From contig SFMU01000021.1 of the NCBI GenBank assembly GCA_004552965.1, forward strand, positions 1-31,015: DNA of 31,015 bases, in the 5' to 3' direction. A program made the position numbers and the translations under genes. The stretch comes from Bacteroidales bacterium (GTDB lineage: Bacteria; Bacteroidota; Bacteroidia; Bacteroidales; UBA932). The first letter of the stretch is position 1; each line of letters starts with the position of its first letter. Shown here in pieces: positions 23,727-31,011 of this stretch. The notes under the pieces were generated by a model. It did no database searches. It was given only the letters and a program-made list of their open reading frames with translations, and was not told the origin of the DNA.

Positions 23727-26609
23727 ATGAAAAGAATCACAAAAGTCCTATTGTGTTTCCTCGCCACCCTTGCCGTTTCGGTTCAGGCATCCGCAGGAAC
23801 GATCATCCTCACAAGCGACCAGCAGCTCAGGGACCTGCTCGACCCGGACAAGAAAATCGACGTCTCGACCGGTTTCAACCACGTGGAGAAGAGCCTGCGC
23901 GAGATCTGTGAAGATGGCAAGAGGCACGGACACACTACCTTGACCATCGCCTTCGACGAATTTTTCCGCCAGTACCGTCCGCAGGCGGGAACCGACCGTC
24001 TTCTGACTCCCGACCAGGATGAATATGTCAGGATCATAAAGTTCATCAGCGATTTCGCGGCAAAGTACGGGCAGGGTCTGCAGCTCAGTCTGCTGAGTCC
24101 TCTGGAACTCGGACCGGCGTTCAGGAACATGACCGGAGAGACCGGGCAGTGGGTTGCCTACAAGGTCGGCCGCAGGAACCTCTCCGACGGAAGGTTCTCG
24201 GTGGACATCTGGGAGCAGATCAACTGGACCAACAACAAGGGCAAGGTCAGCGTCAGGCTGAAGAATGTCAAGGCTTTCGCCTTCAAACAGAAGACTCTCG
24301 GCGGATCCTGCAGGATCGCAGTCAGCCCGGAGGACATCCACGAACTGGGCAATGTCCTCTACGAAGCTTCCGACACTGTAGACCTCGGCAGCGGTGAGGG
24401 CGGCTACGGCCTCAAGGGCCCTACTGATTCCCCTGCCGACATGATCCTTCCGGCCAGAAGACTCAGAGTCTACAGCGAAGCCTCCGACCAGTTCAAGGAC
24501 TGCGACCATGTGATGGTCCTTCTTGAATATGACACCCCGGAGATGGACTATTTCTCCGATCAGGCCACCCCGTTCATGCACGGCCTGCTTGACAAATACA
24601 AGAACAACGGCATCAATCTCAATGCATTCTACTCGGACGAGATGCACATCCAGCAGGACTGGTCCTATTTCTCGCACCAGGAGGGCGGCCAGCTCAACCA
24701 CAGATTCCTGACCCCATCCTTCTGCAAGAAGTACACAGAGAAGTTCGGACAGGAATTCGACCAGAGATACATGCTCTATTTCGTCTACGGAGCCCCTTAC
24801 GAGACCGGAACCACCCGCGCGGTTCGCAACGTGCAGTACGTGATGGGCGAGACACCGGAGGACATCCACAAGACCTACCTCCTGCGCGACCGCTACTACA
24901 AGATGCTCAACCACGGAGTCGTGGACCTTTTCAAGGACGCCAAGGCCTATGCAGAGAAGCTCTACGGCAAGGAATTCCCGACAGGAGCGCATGCCTCCTG
25001 GGCAGAGAGTCCTACCATCGACGACTGGGACACAGAAAAGCTCGAGCCATACGGAGCGAAGTATGAATATACCTCCAACTTCGTCTGGGCCAACACCGTC
25101 CACCAGGCCGCTGCAGCCTGCTACGACTATTTCAAGTGGGGTGAATACCTCGAGCCTACCGGCAATGATTTCGCTGAATGCGGCTGGTATGACCGCGACT
25201 ACTACGGAGCTGCCATGGGCGCATCAATCGGAGTGATCAACAGGAATCCAAACGCCTATGCCGCCGCCTGGGGTCTCCCGGGAGAGGCCAACGCCTGGAA
25301 GAACGATCTCAACGAGGCCTTCGGAGCATCTCCGGGAGCGGCCATGACCCTCATGACAGATTATGTACACCGTGACATCGAGGTTCTGACGGTCTATCCG
25401 ATGAGCACCATCGCCGTCGAAGAGAGATTCGGCAACTGGATGACCCAGTACGGCTACACCAACTATCTTTCTGCTCAGAAACTCATGGAGATGGGCTCCG
25501 TCGGAGAGGACGGTATGCTCCATGTCGCCGCCAAGAAGTACAACACCCTGGTGGTCATGTTCGAGCCGCTTCCTGAAAAAGGCCTTCTCGACCTGATGGA
25601 GAAGTTCGCCGAGGCTGGTGGCAATGTGATCTGGTTCAGCACCCCTGCACTCATCGACTCCGAGGCTGCCAACTGCTCCGAGCAGTGGCAGAAGCTGTTC
25701 GGAGTACGCTACAACTTCGACCAGTACATGGGTGAAATGGCTGTCGGCAACCGGGTCGAATTCAGCGGAGTCCTCAAGGACGTGCCTGTCCAGACCATCC
25801 TGACCGACCTCATGCCGGACCGCATCTACCCGATTGCAAAGGCAGAGGATGGCGTGCAGATTGTCGCCACCATCAACAAGGTTCCTGTCGGAAGCGTGAA
25901 GAAACTCGGCAAGGGTCAGGTCTGCTTCTTCGGTTTCCGCCCTCGTGACGACCAGAGCCAGAGCCTTGGCTACGAAACCAGAACCCTGTTCGAAATCCTC
26001 AATGCCCTCGGCAGCTATCCTTCAAGCGGCAAGTTCGAAGTCAACGACAACCCGACCTGCGTCTCCAGGACCACGGATTTCTTTGCATCCAGCTTCCCTA
26101 ACGGAACAACGTCGATAGTCAAGCATTACCGCACCCACAGGGAGATGGGCACCGGTGGTTTCGCCAGGGATGCGGAAGCCGACAGGAGGATGCTCGAGCT
26201 CAATCCTATGCCGTCCGACATGCTCGACATCAGGGACCTGAAGGTCAACGGACACAGTGTGACATATTCAGGAAAAAGGACCATGTCCTTCAACACCGAC
26301 GCAGAAGGAAGACTCACAGCATTCAACGGACGCCAGTGCGACAGAGTGACTGTCGACGGCACTGAATATGTCTTCGCGGACTCCCCTGTCAGCCTGACTT
26401 TCGGACCTGTGAAGGGAGATGCTTCGCACTACAGGGTTCGCGTCGATGGCAACACTACCGTGCGCATCCCTGTACCGGCCGATGCCAGGAAGGCAACAGT
26501 CAAAGTCGGCAAGAAAGCGGTCAAGGGAGCAGTCCTTTCCGAGGGCAGCCTCGTGCTCGACACGACCGGCCTTTCCGGACAGTGGCTCGACGTGACCTTC
26601 AGGTATTGA
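23727..26609 (+). CDS. Large secreted glycoside-hydrolase-like protein, unclassified
   Basis: A 960-residue protein starting at the ATG at 23727; the reading frame is open farther upstream but there it runs antisense to the PnuC-like gene. The signal peptide ends near ASA/G (cleavage after Ala23). The first about 560 residues look like a (beta/alpha)8 glycosidase, with acidic candidates Glu305 (NAFYSDEMHIQQDW) and Glu427 (HASWAESPTIDDW). Around 605-645 lies a GATase-like segment (NTLVVMFEPLP, AGGNVIWFSTP), as in GH42-like enzymes. The C-terminus is beta-rich. I cannot assign a CAZy family, and catalysis is inferred. Confidence 0.6.
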   Translation: MKRITKVLLCFLATLAVSVQASAGTIILTSDQQLRDLLDPDKKIDVSTGFNHVEKSLREICEDGKRHGHTTLTIAFDEFFRQYRPQAGTDRLLTPDQDEYVRIIKFISDFAAKYGQGLQLSLLSPLELGPAFRNMTGETGQWVAYKVGRRNLSDGRFSVDIWEQINWTNNKGKVSVRLKNVKAFAFKQKTLGGSCRIAVSPEDIHELGNVLYEASDTVDLGSGEGGYGLKGPTDSPADMILPARRLRVYSEASDQFKDCDHVMVLLEYDTPEMDYFSDQATPFMHGLLDKYKNNGINLNAFYSDEMHIQQDWSYFSHQEGGQLNHRFLTPSFCKKYTEKFGQEFDQRYMLYFVYGAPYETGTTRAVRNVQYVMGETPEDIHKTYLLRDRYYKMLNHGVVDLFKDAKAYAEKLYGKEFPTGAHASWAESPTIDDWDTEKLEPYGAKYEYTSNFVWANTVHQAAAACYDYFKWGEYLEPTGNDFAECGWYDRDYYGAAMGASIGVINRNPNAYAAAWGLPGEANAWKNDLNEAFGASPGAAMTLMTDYVHRDIEVLTVYPMSTIAVEERFGNWMTQYGYTNYLSAQKLMEMGSVGEDGMLHVAAKKYNTLVVMFEPLPEKGLLDLMEKFAEAGGNVIWFSTPALIDSEAANCSEQWQKLFGVRYNFDQYMGEMAVGNRVEFSGVLKDVPVQTILTDLMPDRIYPIAKAEDGVQIVATINKVPVGSVKKLGKGQVCFFGFRPRDDQSQSLGYETRTLFEILNALGSYPSSGKFEVNDNPTCVSRTTDFFASSFPNGTTSIVKHYRTHREMGTGGFARDAEADRRMLELNPMPSDMLDIRDLKVNGHSVTYSGKRTMSFNTDAEGRLTAFNGRQCDRVTVDGTEYVFADSPVSLTFGPVKGDASHYRVRVDGNTTVRIPVPADARKATVKVGKKAVKGAVLSEGSLVLDTTGLSGQWLDVTFRY

Positions 26610-26613
26610 CACT

Positions 26614-26749
26614 GCATATTCCGGATAAGTAATATGAAAAAAAATAAGTTGCCTCAGATTTGACATGCATAACGTCATATTACGGAAATATTCAGTTACG
26701 CATATTACGCATAAGGCCATATGAAGGGAAAGTCATATAACGCATAAAG
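26614..26749. repeat. CATATTACG-type imperfect repeats between the two enzyme genes
   Basis: Four related units occur in the 158-nt gap: CATATTCCGGATAAG (26615-26629), CATATTACGGAAATA (26676-26690), CATATTACGCATAAG (26701-26715) and CATATAACGCATAAAG (26734-26749). The first and third also share a downstream ATATGA. No consensus -7 box is evident in the gap. They may be binding sites of a regulator controlling the downstream lipoprotein gene; this is inference. Confidence 0.5.
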
Positions 26750-26767
26750 TTCAGCACCATATTCAAT

Positions 26768-28648
26768 ATGAAACGCAAAGTATTATTATGTTCACTCGCC
26801 TTGGCGATGGCACTTCTTCCTTCCTGCAAGAAAGATGATAACAAAAGCCAGACCGGCACTACGGAAGAGAAAAAGGACACCAGAGCGGTCTATCCTGTCA
26901 ACGAGAAGGTCAACCCTTTCACCTGGATAGCGATCGACGGGCAGGGCAACACCATCGACCCGGACAATTCCGGCTACAAGGATGCCAACCAGAACAAAAA
27001 GAAACAGGTTGCCATCTTCTATTTCCTGTGGCACGGGTGCCATGGCTACGACAAAGGCGCCAACCACAACGATGTCGTACCGCCGAAAGCCTCCGACACC
27101 AAAAGTCCTTACGACATCGAAAAACTCCTCGCAGACAATCCGAACAGTCCCGAATATGGTCCTTTCGGAGCCATGCACCACTGGGGTGAGCCGATGCTCG
27201 GCTACTATGTTGCCAACGACCGCTGGGTCATCCGCAAGCATGCACAGATGCTGACTGATGCCGGAGTCGATGCGATATTCTTTGACGTCACCAACGGCTA
27301 CCACTATCTGCCGGTCGTACAAGTGATCTGCGAGGAATACACCAAGATGCGGGCAGAAGGAAGCAACACCCCGCAGTTCGCATTCCTCGTCAGCGCCAAC
27401 GCCGGAGGCATGGTGGATTACCTCTACAAGGAAATCTACAGCAAGGGCCTGTACAAGGAACTCTGGTACAACTGGCTCGAAAGCCCTCTGATCCTTGCCG
27501 ACAAGTCTGCTGTCACTGACCCGGATCAGCTTAATTTCTTTACCTTCCGCCATTCCTGGTTCACCTGGAACAATGACGGAGCGGATGCCTGGTACGGTAC
27601 AGGAGAGGACAAGTGGCCTTGGGGCGGTGTGTATCCGCAGAAGCCTGGCAAGCACAACGGCAAGAACGAATGCGTCTGCGTGCTTCCTGCCACCCATCCT
27701 TCTTCCAACATCGGCAGAAGCTACGATGTGAAGTCCCAGAAGCAGCCTGCCACCTTCGATTCCGGCAAGGGAATATTGTTCAAGGCGATGTTCAACAACG
27801 CCCAGAAATTGAATCCGACCATGCTGTTCTTCACCGGATGGAACGAGTGGACCGCCCAGAGACAGCGTGCCAACGGAGGAGAATGCAATTTCCTCGGCAA
27901 AGGAATTGTCGGATCCGGAGACACCTATTTCGTGGATCAGTACAACCATGAATACAGCCGTGACATCGAGCCTCTTGCCGATGATTTCGGAGACAACTAT
28001 TACTACATGATGGCCAACTACATCCGCAAGTTCAAGGGTACTCTCCAGCTTCCTACCTTCAGGTTAAGGGACGACATCAGCATCGACGGTTCATTCTCGG
28101 ACTGGGAGAATGTCAAGGCTCTCTACGCAGACTACAAAGGCGATGTCACCCACCGGAATCATTTCGGCTGGGGACGGATCGGTACACTGACCAACAACAC
28201 CGGACGAAATGACCTGCAGCTGGGAAAGGTAACCAACGACGGCAATAACATCTACTTCTACATGAAGACAGGCTCGGACATCACCGATCCGAGCGACCCG
28301 CAGTGGATGCAGCTGTTCCTTCACGTTACCGGAGAAACGGCATGGGAAGGCTTCGATTTCGCCATCAACAGGACGGCTCCTTCCAAGACAGAGGCTCAGC
28401 TCGAGAAATCACTCGGTGGCTGGTCCTGGGAGAAGATCACCAAAGTTCAGTACTGTGTCAAGGGCAACGAGATTGAGATTGCAGTCCCTCTCGAGTCTCT
28501 GGGCATATCGGATCCGGACAAATTCACGGTTGACTTCAAGTGGATCGACAATGCGGCCGGAGATGGCAACATCCAGACATGCATGAGAGACGGAGATTCC
28601 GCCCCTGACGGACGTTTCCGCTACCGCTACAAATTCAGAAAGGAATAA
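26768..28648 (+). CDS. GH71/GH99-like lipoprotein with C-terminal CBM9-like domain
   Basis: A 626-residue lipoprotein (lipobox ALLPSC, Cys20), probably anchored at the outer membrane. Residues about 75-430 resemble the GH71/GH99-like barrel: FYFLWHGCHGYD, MHHWGEPMLGYYVANDRWV, KHAQMLTDAGVDAIFFDVTN, and TGWNEWTAQ with Glu360 as a likely catalytic or binding acid. From about 433 (DDISIDGSFSDWENV) to the end it resembles a CBM9/DOMON-like beta-sandwich. Alpha-mannan or related glycans are plausible substrates but not shown. It follows the 960-residue enzyme on the same strand. Confidence 0.7.
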   Translation: MKRKVLLCSLALAMALLPSCKKDDNKSQTGTTEEKKDTRAVYPVNEKVNPFTWIAIDGQGNTIDPDNSGYKDANQNKKKQVAIFYFLWHGCHGYDKGANHNDVVPPKASDTKSPYDIEKLLADNPNSPEYGPFGAMHHWGEPMLGYYVANDRWVIRKHAQMLTDAGVDAIFFDVTNGYHYLPVVQVICEEYTKMRAEGSNTPQFAFLVSANAGGMVDYLYKEIYSKGLYKELWYNWLESPLILADKSAVTDPDQLNFFTFRHSWFTWNNDGADAWYGTGEDKWPWGGVYPQKPGKHNGKNECVCVLPATHPSSNIGRSYDVKSQKQPATFDSGKGILFKAMFNNAQKLNPTMLFFTGWNEWTAQRQRANGGECNFLGKGIVGSGDTYFVDQYNHEYSRDIEPLADDFGDNYYYMMANYIRKFKGTLQLPTFRLRDDISIDGSFSDWENVKALYADYKGDVTHRNHFGWGRIGTLTNNTGRNDLQLGKVTNDGNNIYFYMKTGSDITDPSDPQWMQLFLHVTGETAWEGFDFAINRTAPSKTEAQLEKSLGGWSWEKITKVQYCVKGNEIEIAVPLESLGISDPDKFTVDFKWIDNAAGDGNIQTCMRDGDSAPDGRFRYRYKFRKE

Positions 28649-28662
28649 GAAACTGAAGAATG

Positions 28663-28704
28663 ATATACGCAGAATCCTTTGAAAACAAAGAATTTTGCGT
28701 ATAT
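28663..28704 (+). terminator. Long hairpin after the GH71/99-like gene
   Basis: Positions 28663-28681 pair with 28686-28704 (19 bp with one mismatch and one G-T pair; loop AAAA). It is placed as a terminator for the gene ending at 28648, but the distal arm and loop flank also contain the tRNA promoter boxes (28678-28707). Confidence 0.6.
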
Positions 28705-28707
28705 TTG
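28678..28707 (+). promoter_or_regulatory. tRNA-Arg promoter, embedded in the hairpin
   Basis: TTTG (28678-28681), an 18-nt spacer and TATATTTG (28700-28707) fit the Bacteroidota consensus completely. Transcription would start about 22 nt before the tRNA. A small stem (CGCGG 28713-28717 with CCGCG 28724-28728) lies in the 5' leader. Confidence 0.7.
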
Positions 28708-28734
28708 CAGTCCGCGGTGAAATCCGCGTGGCAT

Positions 28735-28808
28735 GGTTCCGTAGCTCAGCTGGATAGAGCAACAGATTTCTAATCTGTGGGTCTAGGGTTCGAATCCCTA
28801 CGGGACTA
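28735..28808 (+). tRNA. tRNA-Arg (anticodon TCT)
   Basis: A complete cloverleaf is visible: acceptor GGTTCCG/CGGGACT (with two G-T pairs), D stem GCTC/GAGC, anticodon stem ACAGA/TCTGT with loop TTTCTAA (anticodon TCT at 28769-28771, reading AGA/AGG), and T arm TAGGG-TTCGAAT-CCCTA. Discriminator A28808. No CCA is encoded. An IS1182-type element begins just downstream. Confidence 0.95.
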
Positions 28809-28810
28809 CG

Positions 28811-28850
28811 GAAGGAGGGCGACTAATAAGTGATTATTGGTCGCCTTCTT
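28811..28850 (+). terminator. Terminator-like hairpin directly after tRNA-Arg
   Basis: GGCGAC (28818-28823) pairs with GTCGCC (28840-28845), extended by TAATAA/TTATTG around loop GTGA. The left arm (28812-28831) is an 18/20 inverted match of 30875-30894 beyond the transposase, so it may be an end sequence of the mobile element or two members of one terminator family. Confidence 0.7.
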
Positions 28851-28863
28851 CGTAGATGGATGC

Positions 28864-28898
28864 GACTCCCAGGCGAGGCTGCTCGCCCCTCCGGAGTC
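28864..28898. repeat. Hairpin at the left end of the IS
   Basis: GACTCC (28864-28869) pairs with GGAGTC (28893-28898), enclosing a second perfect stem GGCGAG-GCTG-CTCGCC (28872-28887). The last 3 nt (GTC) are shared with the next hairpin, so both cannot fully form at once. Confidence 0.6.
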
Positions 28899-28948
28899 AA
28901 AAGAGTCGGAGATTTTGCCAGATGGCAAAGTCTCCGACTTCTTTTGAC
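28896..28948 (-). terminator. Strong hairpin after the transposase gene
   Basis: GTCAAAAG...CTTTTGAC plus AGTCGGAGA...TCTCCGACT and TTTGCC...GGCAAA form about 24 bp with one bulged T (28940) and loop AGAT. It begins 11 nt past the transposase stop, so it could end transposase transcription and block read-through from the tRNA side. Confidence 0.65.
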
Positions 28949-28958
28949 CCTGCCTCAA

Positions 28959-30581
28959 TCACGCCTGGCTGACGCCAGCCGCGGATTTCGGCACCCGCTT
29001 CCGTGCCGCGGGTGGCACGTCCGTCGGTAGCGACAGCCTTCGCCCGTTCCGTTTCGCATCCATCACGGAGATCATCTTCTTTATATTGTGAGCTATGGCT
29101 ATCGTGGCGAACTCCGCACCGGTCAACTTGCTGCCTCGATAGTGAAAACGTCTGAAGCGGCTGTCATGCTTGATCTGACCGAAGACGGCCTCCGGCTCGA
29201 TAGGGCGCATGCTTCTGTGGTACAGCCCCCTTTCGCTCGTAAGAAGTTCCTTCGCATGATCCCGATACTGCCTGCTTCGGACATTTACGTCTATGGTCCT
29301 GTTGCCCTTACCCTTGAAGCACAGACCGCGGAGAGGACACCTTTCGCAGTTCTGGGCACGATACAGCTTCGAGAAGCTCCTGTACCCAAGGTCGGACTTC
29401 CTGACCTTGTCTCCAACATAGGTCATATGCTGTCCCATCGGGCATACGAAGTAGTCCTCCTCTGCATTATAGTACAGGTGCTCCGGCAGGAACGGATTCT
29501 TGAGTGTCTTTCGCTTGAGCTCGGTATGGAAAAGAGGGTACTTCACATAGCCTTCGATGCCGTTCTGCTCAAGATACTCGTAGTTCTCTTCGCTGCCGTA
29601 TCCGGAGTCCGCAACAACCTCGGCGCTGTGCCTGCCATATCTCTGCTCGAAGGTGTCCATGTGGTTGATGAACGTGCCCCAGTCAGTCGGACGCCAGGAC
29701 ATTGTGTAGTGCGTTATGAACTGATTCTCCGTCGATATCTGTACGTTATATCCCGGCTTTGTCTGGCCGTTGTTCATTGCATCCTCCTTCATACGCATGA
29801 ACGTGGCATCGGGATCCGTCTTGCTGCAGCTATTCCGCTCACCGAGAGTTTCCAGCTTGTCATCATATTCCTTCATCTTCCCGGCATGCACATCCTTCAC
29901 TTCGGATACAGACTTACGAAGCTTCTTGTCGCTGATGCCGCACCTGTCCATCTCGTCCAGTATCCTTTCTGTACGTTCGGTCATCTCTGATGGTGTCATC
30001 ACTCCCTCCGTGGTCTCGCCCAACTCAAGGTTGAGTTCCTTTTCCGCTTCCGCAAGGATGGCTTTCACCTTGCGGTCAAGCTTCTCCCGGTTCGTCTGGA
30101 TGGACTTCTTCCACACGAAGGTGTACTTGTTTGCGTTCGCCTCTATCTTGGTCCCGTCCACGTACTGAACATCCAGACTTATGATTTTCTGATCGACAAG
30201 CATCTTCACGATCTGGGTGAAGAGGTCGTCTATGATGGCTGAGAGTCTATTCTTGCGGAACAGGTTGATCGTATTGAAGTCAGGTGTCTGCATGCCGGAC
30301 AGCCACATGAAGTTCACGTCTCGTCTCAGCAGGGTCTCCATCTTCCTGCCGGAGTACACATTCTGAAGATATGCGTAGAACACCACCTTCGTGAGCATCC
30401 TGGGGTTGTAGCTGCTGGCGCCTCCACCTTCGTATGACGACTCGACAGCACTCAGATCAAGGTTGTCCACCACTGCATTCAAGACCCTGACCGGGTCGTT
30501 CTCTGCAATGAAGTCGCCAAGACATGGCGGAAAAAGAAGATTATCGTTCTGATTGTAAGATTTAAAGACTACCTTTGCCAT
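28959..30581 (-). CDS. IS1182-family DDE transposase
   Basis: A 540-residue, apparently full-length transposase. The N-terminal domain (about 15-125) has the IS1182/DUF772 pattern (NPRMLTKVVFYAYLQNVYSG, METLLRRDVNFMWLSG). Catalytic candidates are Asp142 (YVDGTKIEANANKYTF), Asp325 (VVADSGYGSEENYEYL) and Glu462 or Glu464 (RPIEPEAVFGQIKHD). A Cys cluster (C380, C412, C415, C421) precedes the last motif, as in the DDE_Tnp_1_6 group. There is no frameshift or internal stop, so it could be active. The upstream 300 nt is palindrome-rich. Confidence 0.92.
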   Translation of the reverse strand: MAKVVFKSYNQNDNLLFPPCLGDFIAENDPVRVLNAVVDNLDLSAVESSYEGGGASSYNPRMLTKVVFYAYLQNVYSGRKMETLLRRDVNFMWLSGMQTPDFNTINLFRKNRLSAIIDDLFTQIVKMLVDQKIISLDVQYVDGTKIEANANKYTFVWKKSIQTNREKLDRKVKAILAEAEKELNLELGETTEGVMTPSEMTERTERILDEMDRCGISDKKLRKSVSEVKDVHAGKMKEYDDKLETLGERNSCSKTDPDATFMRMKEDAMNNGQTKPGYNVQISTENQFITHYTMSWRPTDWGTFINHMDTFEQRYGRHSAEVVADSGYGSEENYEYLEQNGIEGYVKYPLFHTELKRKTLKNPFLPEHLYYNAEEDYFVCPMGQHMTYVGDKVRKSDLGYRSFSKLYRAQNCERCPLRGLCFKGKGNRTIDVNVRSRQYRDHAKELLTSERGLYHRSMRPIEPEAVFGQIKHDSRFRRFHYRGSKLTGAEFATIAIAHNIKKMISVMDAKRNGRRLSLPTDVPPAARKRVPKSAAGVSQA

Positions 30582-30643
30582 TGCTTGATAGAGTTATTTA
30601 TTTTTTTTGCAACTACAAGATAGTAATTTTCTATCACAAAAGC

Positions 30644-30680
30644 AATAGCTATTCCTTTGATTATCAAAAGAATAGCTATT
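30644..30680. repeat. 37-bp AT-rich palindrome upstream of the transposase
   Basis: AATAGCTATTC (30644-30654) and GAATAGCTATT (30670-30680) are perfect inverted copies, with inner arms TTTGAT/ATCAAA, one mismatched position per arm and a single central T at 30662. A small GATAG/CTATC inverted repeat lies just to the left (30619-30635). It sits about 65-100 nt upstream of the transposase start and may be an operator or transposase-binding site. Confidence 0.7.
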
Positions 30681-30696
30681 TTATTTTCGTTTGCCG

Positions 30697-30838
30697 CAGA
30701 TGCGGACGGCTGTCTCCTCCGGGAACCCGTGCCACCCTCGGCACCGTAAGAGGGGGAACCATGAAGCGAAGCGGAATGGTGGGGTCGAGCGAAGCGAGAC
30801 GGTTCCGGAGGAGAGCAGCCGACGCTCGGAGGCATCTG
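30697..30838. other. Multi-branched palindromic element, candidate structured RNA or ssDNA
   Basis: Three stacked outer stems close this 142-nt element: CAGATGC/GCATCTG (30697-30703, 30832-30838), CGGCTG/CAGCCG (30707-30712, 30816-30821) and CTCCTCCGG/CCGGAGGAG (30714-30722, 30805-30813). Inside are GTGCC/GGCAC (30729-30744), whose loop CCCTC could form a pseudoknot with GAGGG (30750-30754); ACCAT/ATGGT (30758-30780); and GTC/GAC (30784-30800). The last two each carry GCGAAGC at the tip. Short reading frames through it have skewed Arg/Gly composition and look spurious. It matches no RNA family I can name. Confidence 0.55.
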
Positions 30839-30850
30839 AACATAAAGAAA

Positions 30851-30891
30851 GAGGATGACCTCAAAGTCAATTTGACTTTTTAGTCACCCTC
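30851..30891 (+). terminator. Hairpin terminator at the right side of the IS
   Basis: GAGG/CCTC, TGAC/GTCA and AAAGTCA/TGACTTT pair in a single register across 30851-30891, followed by CTTTTTG. The sequence to its right (30893-31015) holds no gene I can support. Confidence 0.6.
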
Positions 30892-30978
30892 CTTTTTGTG
30901 TGTAATTTGCTGATTTTATTTTGTCAGATTACGATGGTCGTAAGCATTCGAGGAAGTACGTGCGTCGATAAAGTTTGG

Positions 30979-31011
30979 CTGCAACTTGCATCAGTGTGAT
31001 GCCGGTTGCAG
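30979..31011. repeat. Inverted repeat at the right edge of the window
   Basis: CTGCAAC (30979-30985) pairs with GTTGCAG (31005-31011), and GCATCA (30988-30993) pairs with TGATGC (30997-31002), around loop GTG. It is 4 nt from the window end, so whether it belongs to a gene end, a terminator or another element cannot be seen. Confidence 0.5.

Larger units (their letters stand above)
28859..30838 (-). mobile_element. IS1182-family insertion sequence (ends approximate)
   Basis: An intact IS1182-type transposase is bracketed by an imperfect inverted repeat. The left copy (28859-28895) and the complement of the right copy (30804-30836) share GATGC, GGCTGCTC and TCCGGA in the same order with spacing differing by 2 nt. 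Slightly farther out, 28812-28831 and 30875-30894 match 18/20 in inverted orientation, so the true ends may lie there. I found no clear target-site duplication. It lies just downstream of tRNA-Arg. Confidence 0.55.

Noticed and set aside
23748..25103. A 451-codon minus-strand frame inside the 960-residue enzyme gene.
   Set aside because: Val/Glu-rich shadow sequence without start context or domains; the opposite strand has a signal peptide and glycosidase-like motifs.
29088..29990. A 300-codon open frame on the plus strand inside the transposase gene.
   Set aside because: It is a shadow of the transposase, which shows a complete family signature and DDE residues in the opposite frame.
30569..30883. 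Overlapping reading frames of about 64-102 codons on both strands upstream of the transposase.
   Set aside because: They run through the palindromes, have skewed Arg/Ser/Gly composition where the element is GC-rich, and exist on both strands because the DNA is self-complementary.
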